Below are positions 58,621 to 64,000 of a DNA stretch of 64,000 nt, in pieces. Origin of the DNA: Chakrabartia godavariana (GTDB lineage: Bacteria > Pseudomonadota > Alphaproteobacteria > Sphingomonadales > Sphingomonadaceae). The notes beneath the pieces are model-generated. The model did not search any database, was not told the origin of the DNA, and saw only the letters and a program-made list of their open reading frames with translations. The DNA is taken from contig RKSN01000002.1 in assembly GCA_005518185.1 (NCBI GenBank), positions 124,001 to 188,000 of the forward strand. The letters are read 5' to 3'. The position numbers and the translations under genes are program-made. Numbering within the stretch: position 1 is the first letter of the stretch; every line of letters starts with the position of its first letter.

Positions 58621-60363
58621 ATGTCCGATATCCTGATCAAGAACGGCACCGTCGTGGACGGCACCGGTGCACCTGCCTTTGCCGCTGATGTGCGCATCAA
58701 GAACGGCATCATCGCCGAAGTCGGGCAGAACCTCTCGCCCGCGGGCGAACGCGTGGTCGATGCCAATGGCTGCCATGTGGCGCCCGGCTTCATCGAAAGC
58801 CACACGCACTATGACGCATCGATGTGGTGGCAGCCCGATCTCGATCCGCTGCCCAGCTATGGCGCGACGACGATGATCCTTGGCAATTGCGGTTTCTCCA
58901 TGGCGCCGCTGCACCCGTCCAAGCAGGCGCGCGACGAGGTGATGGGCATCTTCTCCTTCTTCGAAGACATCCCCATCGGTCCGTTCCAGCAGAATGTGCC
59001 GTGGGACTGGACGACCTGGTCCGAATATCGCCGCTCGTTTGAATCAAGCGTCAAGGTGCCGCTCAACTATGCAAGCTATGTCGGGCATATCCCGCTGCGT
59101 CTCGCCGCAATGGGCATGGACGCTTGGGAACGCGCCGCCACGCCTGAAGAAATCGCGAAGATGGCCGAGCTGCTCGACGATGCACTCGCTGCGGGCGCGC
59201 TCGGCCTGTCCGACAACATGCACGACCATGATGGCGAAAACCGCCCCGTGCCGTCGATGCTCGCGGACGATGCCGAGTTCCTCGCGCTGTTCGACGTGAT
59301 GGATCGCTATCCGAGCACCTGCTACCAGATCATCGTCGACACGTTCATGCGGATGAACGGCCCGGCCAATCTCAAGCGTCTGGAAAAACTGCTCACCGGC
59401 CGCAAGATCCGCGTCCAGATCGCAGGCGGCATCCCGACCCTGTGGTTCCAGGCGGGCATCCTTCCCGAAATGCAGAAGACGATTGAAGAGATGCGCGCCG
59501 CCGGGATCGACGTGTGGCCGGGCTTTGCCCACGTCTCCCCCACCTCTGTGCTGTCGATCACCAAATCGCTGATCTTTGCGCAGTCCAACGACTATGTCTG
59601 GCATGAAGTCGTGCTGGCCGAGACCCATGCCGAGAAGGAGCGCCTGCTGCGCGATCCCGAATGGCGCGCGCGGGCCCGCGAGAGCTGGGACACACAGGCC
59701 TGGGATCATTCGCCGCTCAAGAACCCGCAGGAACTGCTGCTGCTCGACAGCGAGAATGGCACGGGCCCGATTGGCGGGACGCTGAAGGAATTTGCCGACA
59801 GCCGGGGCGTGCACCGTTCCGACGCAATGGCTGACTGGATCCTTGAGAACGGGCTCCTGTCGACCGTGCACATGGCACCCTTCCCCAAGGATGAAGCGCT
59901 GACGGTGTCGCTGATGAAGGACCCCAAGACGGTCGGCAACATCTCGGACGCCGGTGCGCACCTGCAGATGCTGTGCGGCGGTGGCGAAAATGCGCTGCTT
60001 CTCACCAAATATGTGAAGGAAGAAAAGTCGCTCACGCTGGAAGAGGCGGTCCACGTCATGACCGGCAAGCTCGCCGAACACTTCTTCCTGCATGATCGCG
60101 GCGTCATTGCCACCGGCAAGCGGGCCGACATCGTCGTATTCGACCTTGACGAGATCGGCTATCGCCAGTTCGAAAAGGCATGGGACGTGCCCGATGGGAA
60201 GGGTGGCACCACCTGGCGCTTCACCCGCCCGCCGATGCCGGCCCGCCTGACGCTGGTCAACGGCGTTCCGACGTTCGAGAACGGAACCTATACGGGCGCC
60301 AAGCCCGGTCAGTTCCTGAGCCCGGCAAACGACACGGCAGCCGTTCTGCAAGCAGCGGAGTGA
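58621..60363 (+). CDS. N-acyl-D-amino-acid deacylase-like amidohydrolase
   Basis: A 580-aa amidohydrolase of the D-aminoacylase/dihydroorotase type. The metal motif is E-S-H-T-H-Y-D near residue 61, with Asp65. Further family motifs are G-N-C-G-F-S near 91 and D-A-G-A-H-L near 446. The ATG at 58621 follows GGAGGAGAGG; the ATG at 58609 is inside that ribosome site. Its operon partners are a COQ4-like protein, an SDR and an MFS transporter. It may act on a cyclic or conjugated intermediate rather than on amino acids (inference). Confidence 0.84.
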   Translation: MSDILIKNGTVVDGTGAPAFAADVRIKNGIIAEVGQNLSPAGERVVDANGCHVAPGFIESHTHYDASMWWQPDLDPLPSYGATTMILGNCGFSMAPLHPSKQARDEVMGIFSFFEDIPIGPFQQNVPWDWTTWSEYRRSFESSVKVPLNYASYVGHIPLRLAAMGMDAWERAATPEEIAKMAELLDDALAAGALGLSDNMHDHDGENRPVPSMLADDAEFLALFDVMDRYPSTCYQIIVDTFMRMNGPANLKRLEKLLTGRKIRVQIAGGIPTLWFQAGILPEMQKTIEEMRAAGIDVWPGFAHVSPTSVLSITKSLIFAQSNDYVWHEVVLAETHAEKERLLRDPEWRARARESWDTQAWDHSPLKNPQELLLLDSENGTGPIGGTLKEFADSRGVHRSDAMADWILENGLLSTVHMAPFPKDEALTVSLMKDPKTVGNISDAGAHLQMLCGGGENALLLTKYVKEEKSLTLEEAVHVMTGKLAEHFFLHDRGVIATGKRADIVVFDLDEIGYRQFEKAWDVPDGKGGTTWRFTRPPMPARLTLVNGVPTFENGTYTGAKPGQFLSPANDTAAVLQAAE

Positions 60364-60368
60364 AGCGC

Positions 60369-61247
60369 ATGGAAGTCAAGGTTGGTGAAGGCGAACGCGC
60401 CTATTTCAACGGGGCAATCCGCACGGTGGAGACCGAAAGTTCGGTCCTCATCAGTTCCTCCAAATATCTCAACAATGCGGAACTGCGGAACCTGATCGCG
60501 CAGGAAATGCTCCGCCGGAACGGGCCGGATCTGCCCAACACGGCGTACATTCCCGAAGTCGCGCAGATCCTGATGATGTCCGAGGATTTCGGACGGATCA
60601 TGGAACTGTTCGAGATGGAGAAGGCGCGCCTGCCCCGCTTCAAGGAGTGGTGCGACAAGAGATCGCTGGCGGACTTCAAGAAGGATGAGGTGAAGGATTG
60701 CGCGCCGGGCACGCTCGGCGCCGCGCTCTACGACTTCATGGTCAATTCGGGCTATGAGCTCGACATCTTCTACCGCGAAATCCAGGTGGTGAACGACCTC
60801 ACCTTCTACCTGCGGCAGACCGCCCTGACCCACGATATCGAGCATATCGTGTCCGGTTTCGGGCCGAACCATGGCGGCGAAGTCGCGCTGCTCAACGCGA
60901 ACATGCATGCCAAGGCGCGCTATTTCCATCCGGAACTGTCCGCCTTCCTGAGCCGCGTTGCGACCTATCTGAAGGCCAAGACGATCATGAAGGACGGATT
61001 GCACTATCCGGAAGCCATGACGCTGAACCTCGAAGCCGAATATCACGGCGCCGTGCAGGGCCGGAACTGGAAATATCCGATCATGCTCGCCGACTGGCGC
61101 GCCATGACCGACTGGCAGATCTCGGATATCCGTGAGGAACTGGGCATCACCCCGGTGCCGCCAGAGGGCCTGTGGGAAGATACCAACCGCCTGTGCAATG
61201 AGGATGATCCCAATTACGGGCAGCCGCTTGCGGAAGCGGCTGAGTAA
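60369..61247 (+). CDS. COQ4-like protein 2
   Basis: A 292-aa protein with the COQ4 signature HDxxH-x11-E: His155, Asp156, His159 and Glu171 (H-D-I-E-H ... G-G-E). It shares S-S-S-K-Y-L-N near residue 29 and K-D-C-A-P-G-T near 109 with the paralogue at 41162-41989, so the two form their own subfamily. The ATG at 60369 is five bases after the amidohydrolase stop. The amidohydrolase pairing suggests sequential steps, such as hydrolysis and then a zinc-dependent decarboxylation or hydration. There is no ubiquinone biosynthesis context. Confidence 0.78.
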   Translation: MEVKVGEGERAYFNGAIRTVETESSVLISSSKYLNNAELRNLIAQEMLRRNGPDLPNTAYIPEVAQILMMSEDFGRIMELFEMEKARLPRFKEWCDKRSLADFKKDEVKDCAPGTLGAALYDFMVNSGYELDIFYREIQVVNDLTFYLRQTALTHDIEHIVSGFGPNHGGEVALLNANMHAKARYFHPELSAFLSRVATYLKAKTIMKDGLHYPEAMTLNLEAEYHGAVQGRNWKYPIMLADWRAMTDWQISDIREELGITPVPPEGLWEDTNRLCNEDDPNYGQPLAEAAE

Positions 61248-61302
61248 ATTTCGACGGGCAATAAATCCTGCATATTCGTGTTGAAGTCGATCTCTATCCT
61301 CG

Positions 61303-61338
61303 ATATGCGTAACTCTAATAGTTTTTGATTACGCATAT
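61303..61338. promoter_or_regulatory. TGCGTA-N18-TACGCA inverted motif (site F, best copy)
   Basis: ATATGCGTAA (61303-61312) and TTACGCATAT (61329-61338) are perfect ten-base reverse complements. The core hexamers start at 61306 and 61330, 24 bases apart. The right arm ends three bases before AGGGAGAGGG, the ribosome site of the SDR at 61353. Unlike the others it lies between co-directional genes, so it likely adds an internal promoter to the operon. Confidence 0.75.
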
Positions 61339-61352
61339 TGAGGGAGAGGGAC

Positions 61353-62111
61353 ATGCGCGGACTTTCTGGCAAAGTAGGTATTGTGGCTGGCGGCGGTCGC
61401 GGCATTGGCGCCGCTACGGCCAAGCGGCTGGCCAGCGAAGGCGCGTCGGTCGTCATCGGCGATCTGATGGGCGAATGGGCGCGCGAGGTGGCGGACGCCA
61501 TCAAGGCCTCGGGCGGCAAGGCCATTGGCGTCGATCTTGATGGCACCTCGGCAGACTCGCAGGCGTCCATCGTTGCCGCAGCCAAGGCCGAGTTTGGCGG
61601 GCTTGATTTCTACCATTCAAACCTCGCAGGCGGCACCGAAGGCGATATCGACGCGCTCAACTGTCCCGTCGAGGTTCTCGAAAAGAGCTTCGCCATCAAT
61701 ACGAAGAGCCACTTCCTCGCGACGCAGGCGGCCCTGCCCGCAATCCTGGAGCGCGGCGGCGGCGCGATGATTTATACGTCTTCCGGCGCGGCCTCGGGCG
61801 GTGCCCCCTGGCAGGTCGCCTATCCGATGACGAAGAACGCGATCCACGCGCTCGCCCGTCACGTCGCCTCCAAATATGGCAAGGACGGCATCCGCGCGAA
61901 CGTCATCTGCCCGGGTCTTGTCCTCACTGAGGCCGTCAAGCAGCATCTGACCGACGAATATGTCGAGCGCGGCCTTAAGGCCATTCCGCACACCCGTCTG
62001 GGCCAGCCCGATGACATTGCCGCCGCCGTGACCTTCCTCGCCTCTGAAGACGGCGCGTGGGTCAACGGTCAGGTCTGGCACGTCAATGGCGGCGCGCAGA
62101 TGCGCGACTGA
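61353..62111 (+). CDS. short-chain dehydrogenase/reductase
   Basis: An SDR of 252 aa. The cofactor loop is A-G-G-G-R-G-I-G near residue 13, with Ala in place of the usual Thr. N-N-A-G is S-N-L-A near 87, and the active site is Y-P-M-T-K near 154. Asp in I-G-D-L-M favours NAD(H). It is preceded by the best copy of the cluster motif and followed after ten bases by an MFS transporter, so the two are likely co-transcribed. Confidence 0.87.
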   Translation: MRGLSGKVGIVAGGGRGIGAATAKRLASEGASVVIGDLMGEWAREVADAIKASGGKAIGVDLDGTSADSQASIVAAAKAEFGGLDFYHSNLAGGTEGDIDALNCPVEVLEKSFAINTKSHFLATQAALPAILERGGGAMIYTSSGAASGGAPWQVAYPMTKNAIHALARHVASKYGKDGIRANVICPGLVLTEAVKQHLTDEYVERGLKAIPHTRLGQPDDIAAAVTFLASEDGAWVNGQVWHVNGGAQMRD

Positions 62112-62121
62112 GGCCAGTCGG

Positions 62122-63396
62122 TTGACGACGCGCACCACCGACGCCGCACCCCGGCTGACCAACAAATGGGTGGTGCTCGTCATCCTGCTCGGGGTGGCGC
62201 TGGTCAACTATGGCGACCGCTATCTGCTGGCGGGGCTGGTTGAGCCCATCAAGGCGGAGTTCGGTGTCTCCGACGGGTTCATGGGCCTGTTGATGGGGCC
62301 CGCCTTTGCGCTCCTCTATTCGCTGCTGGCCATCCCCATTGCCCGCTACGCCGACCGCGCATCGCGCATCGCGATCCTGTGCACCGGCTGCGTGGTCTGG
62401 AGCGTGTTCACGATCCTGTCGGGGCTGGCGACCGACCCTTGGATGCTGGCTCTCGCCCGCGTCGGCGTAGGCATTGGCGAAGCCTCGTTTCAGGCCCCTG
62501 CCTATTCGATCCTCGCCGCCTATTTCGCTGCCGAACAGCGCGGCCGCGCCTTTGCGGTCATGACGCTCGCGGTCTATTTCGGCCAATATCTGGGCTATCG
62601 CGCCGGCCCGGAGATCGCCGCGGCATCCAGCTGGCGCACCGCGTTCGAGGTTATGGGCTTCGTCGGGATCGGCCTTGCAGCCATTGCCTTCCTCGTCGTG
62701 CGCGAACCGCCACGTCTCGATGCGCCCGGCGGACCGCCGCCCAGGCTCGCCCCGCTCTTCGGCCTGCTCTGGCAGGCGCGCAGCTTCCGCTGGATGGCGC
62801 TCGGCATGGCCATGGGGACGTTGTCAGGCCTGACCTTCGGCATGTGGGGGCCCGCCCTGTTCGCGCGGGCCTATGGCCTGCCGATCACCGACGCGAACGC
62901 TATTTTCGGGCTGGCCTTCGGGTTGCCGGGCCTCATCGGCACCATGCTGTTCGGCGTGCTGGCCGACCGGATGGCAAAGCGCGGGCCGCACTGGCTGCTA
63001 TACCTTGCCGCCGCCGCTGCCTGCGCCGCCACACTCATGATCCTCGCCGTGACATGGGCACCGACGATTTTCGTGGCCCAGCTGCTTGCCATTCCGTCGG
63101 GCCTGCTTGGCGGCGGATGGGCGGTCGGCATCATGTCGGCGCTGCAATATGTGCTGCCCGACCGCATCCGCGCGACCGGAACGGCGCTGGCGCTGCTGCT
63201 CATCAACCTGATCGGCTATGTGCTCGGGCCGCTGATCGCCGGCAATGTCAGCGATCTCGTCTCCGGCGATCCGGCATTCAGCCTGCGCGTCGGCCTCAGC
63301 GTCATCATCCCGACCGGGTTTCTGGGCGCGTACCTGATGTGGCGCGGCGCACGGTCGCTGGCCGGGGACAAGGTCAGGCTCGCCGAGGCGGCCTGA
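62122..63396 (+). CDS. MFS transporter
   Basis: A major facilitator protein of 424 aa with 12 likely membrane segments. G-D-R-Y-L near residue 30 and R-Y-A-D-R-A-S-R near 73 (the loop 2-3 motif) fit the family, as does G-I-G-E-A-S in helix 4. It resembles the spinster/hexuronate type. I prefer a TTG start at 62122, with GAGG eight bases upstream; the ATG at 62086 would overlap the SDR by 26 bases and has no ribosome site. Import of a steroid or export of an intermediate across the inner membrane is likely. Confidence 0.85.
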   Translation: MTTRTTDAAPRLTNKWVVLVILLGVALVNYGDRYLLAGLVEPIKAEFGVSDGFMGLLMGPAFALLYSLLAIPIARYADRASRIAILCTGCVVWSVFTILSGLATDPWMLALARVGVGIGEASFQAPAYSILAAYFAAEQRGRAFAVMTLAVYFGQYLGYRAGPEIAAASSWRTAFEVMGFVGIGLAAIAFLVVREPPRLDAPGGPPPRLAPLFGLLWQARSFRWMALGMAMGTLSGLTFGMWGPALFARAYGLPITDANAIFGLAFGLPGLIGTMLFGVLADRMAKRGPHWLLYLAAAAACAATLMILAVTWAPTIFVAQLLAIPSGLLGGGWAVGIMSALQYVLPDRIRATGTALALLLINLIGYVLGPLIAGNVSDLVSGDPAFSLRVGLSVIIPTGFLGAYLMWRGARSLAGDKVRLAEAA

Positions 63397-63405
63397 CCCC
63401 TTTCC

Positions 63406-64000
63406 TTATGCGTGCGGATTGGTCGGCGCGCCCGGCATGGCCATGTAATAATGACCGGCGTTGAGGCCGCCATCGACCGACAATTCGGTGCCCATGCAAT
63501 ATTGCGCGTCATCCGATGCCAGATAGGCCGCAGCCGCACCAATGTCCGAAGGACTTCCCGAACGCTGGGCCGGATAGATCCAATAGCCCTTGTCATACTG
63601 CTCGCGCGGGATGTTGGTCGGGTTGGCAAGCGGCGTCAGGATGCCGCCCGGATGGATGGAGTTGACGCGGATCTTGCGCGGCCCAAGCTCCAGCGCCAGC
63701 GCCTTGGTGAAGCCACGCACCCCGAACTTGGACGCGCAGTAGACGGTGAGCGAGTTGGCGCCCGAAATGCCGTCTGCCGAACTCATGTTGATAATGCTGC
63801 CGCCGCCTGCGCGTTCCAGCGCCGGGATCGCCGCCTGACAGCCAAACATGACACCCATCAGGTTGACCTCGATGATGCGGCGCATATCGGCCTCGGTCAG
63901 GTCATCGAGACGCTTGAAGGCAATGACACCGGCATTGTTCACCAGGCAGTCGAGCCGGCCGAACTTGGCCTCGACGGCGGCGATGGCGTCGCCCCAGCCC
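63406..64000 (-). CDS. short-chain dehydrogenase/reductase, partial (runs off right edge)
   Basis: An SDR cut by the window edge; about 198 C-terminal residues are visible. It has V-N-N-A-G, S-I-I-N-M-S-S-A-D and the active-site Y-C-A-S-K, then L-S-V-D-G-G. The C-terminal tail H-Y-Y-M-A-M-P-G-A-P is long. The cofactor motif lies outside the window. It converges on the MFS transporter gene with a nine-base gap. Confidence 0.85.
   Translation of the reverse strand, partial: GWGDAIAAVEAKFGRLDCLVNNAGVIAFKRLDDLTEADMRRIIEVNLMGVMFGCQAAIPALERAGGGSIINMSSADGISGANSLTVYCASKFGVRGFTKALALELGPRKIRVNSIHPGGILTPLANPTNIPREQYDKGYWIYPAQRSGSPSDIGAAAAYLASDDAQYCMGTELSVDGGLNAGHYYMAMPGAPTNPHA

Noticed and set aside
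62086..62121. ATG at 62086 as start of the MFS transporter
   Set aside because: It overlaps the SDR by 26 bases without a ribosome site; the TTG at 62122 has a GAGG at proper distance and gives a normal N-terminus.
1..64000. tRNA, rRNA, transposase or integrase genes
   Set aside because: None was recognised by eye in any region. A transfer history for the AIPR gene therefore rests only on base composition and context.

Overview
The window is a dense, GC-rich catabolic region, most likely from an alphaproteobacterial sphingomonad (Sphingomonas, Sphingobium or Novosphingobium type). This rests on TonB-dependent receptors whose mature ends carry the D-I-V-V-T-A-Q-K-R plug start, palindromic intergenic repeats of the kind common in sphingomonads, and the gene content. 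No species can be named from the sequence alone. The content is a steroid (sterane nucleus) degradation cluster.

Layout. (1) 1-8145, minus strand: an acyl-CoA dehydrogenase pair, EchA20-like ring-D hydrolase, IpdC, a second crotonase, IpdB, IpdA, HsaC and an SDR. This is the pathway for the C/D-ring remnant HIP plus ring-A meta-cleavage. (2) 8317-19054, plus strand, divergent from (1): HsaA, HsaD, HsaE, HsaG, HsaF, a KstD-like flavoprotein, a SnoaL-fold protein, a sulfotransferase, an SDR, a DUF1214-type protein, an SRPBCC protein and another SnoaL-fold protein. Many of these genes overlap by a few bases. (3) 19055-21866: a palindromic-repeat patch, an exported hydroxyisourate hydrolase, and a distinctly AT-richer AIPR-type (abortive infection/phage resistance) gene that interrupts the steroid cluster. 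(4) 21976-30784: aldehyde dehydrogenase, SDR, a BaiE-like SnoaL protein, a TonB receptor, a DUF1254/1214 protein, two more SnoaL proteins and a quinone-oxidoreductase-like MDR. (5) 37876 down to 30794, minus strand: five SDRs, a SnoaL protein, an NmrA-like protein and 3-ketosteroid delta-1-dehydrogenase KstD. (6) 37988-41167 plus: SDR, EthD-like and AtuA-family genes, converging on a COQ4-like gene. (7) 42099-50343 plus: SDR, two acyl-CoA synthetases, an amidohydrolase-fold protein, the Rieske oxygenase KshA, an exported amidohydrolase and a small membrane protein. (8) 50345-56976: a second TonB receptor, an arylsulfatase with its formylglycine-generating enzyme, and a divergent metallo-beta-lactamase alkylsulfatase-like enzyme. 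(9) 56973-64000: XRE-type regulator with an SDR, then an amidohydrolase, a second COQ4-like protein, an SDR, an MFS transporter and a partial SDR.

Working model: TonB receptors bring steroids or steroid sulfates into the periplasm, where two sulfatase types can desulfate them. SDRs, KstD and KshA oxidise and open ring B. HsaA/HsaC/HsaD open and split ring A. HsaE/F/G convert the C5 product to pyruvate and propionyl-CoA-level products. Acyl-CoA synthetases, acyl-CoA dehydrogenases, EchA20 and IpdABC break rings C and D.

The most notable new signal is a repeated inverted motif, TGCGTA-N18-TACGCA (exact 24-base offset), in six intergenic regions, five of them between divergent genes. It suggests one dedicated regulon. 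Other candidates for new biochemistry are two COQ4-motif proteins, six SnoaL-fold proteins all keeping a Tyr-x4-Asp plus His pattern, and an amidohydrolase-fold protein that has lost its metal-ligand motifs.
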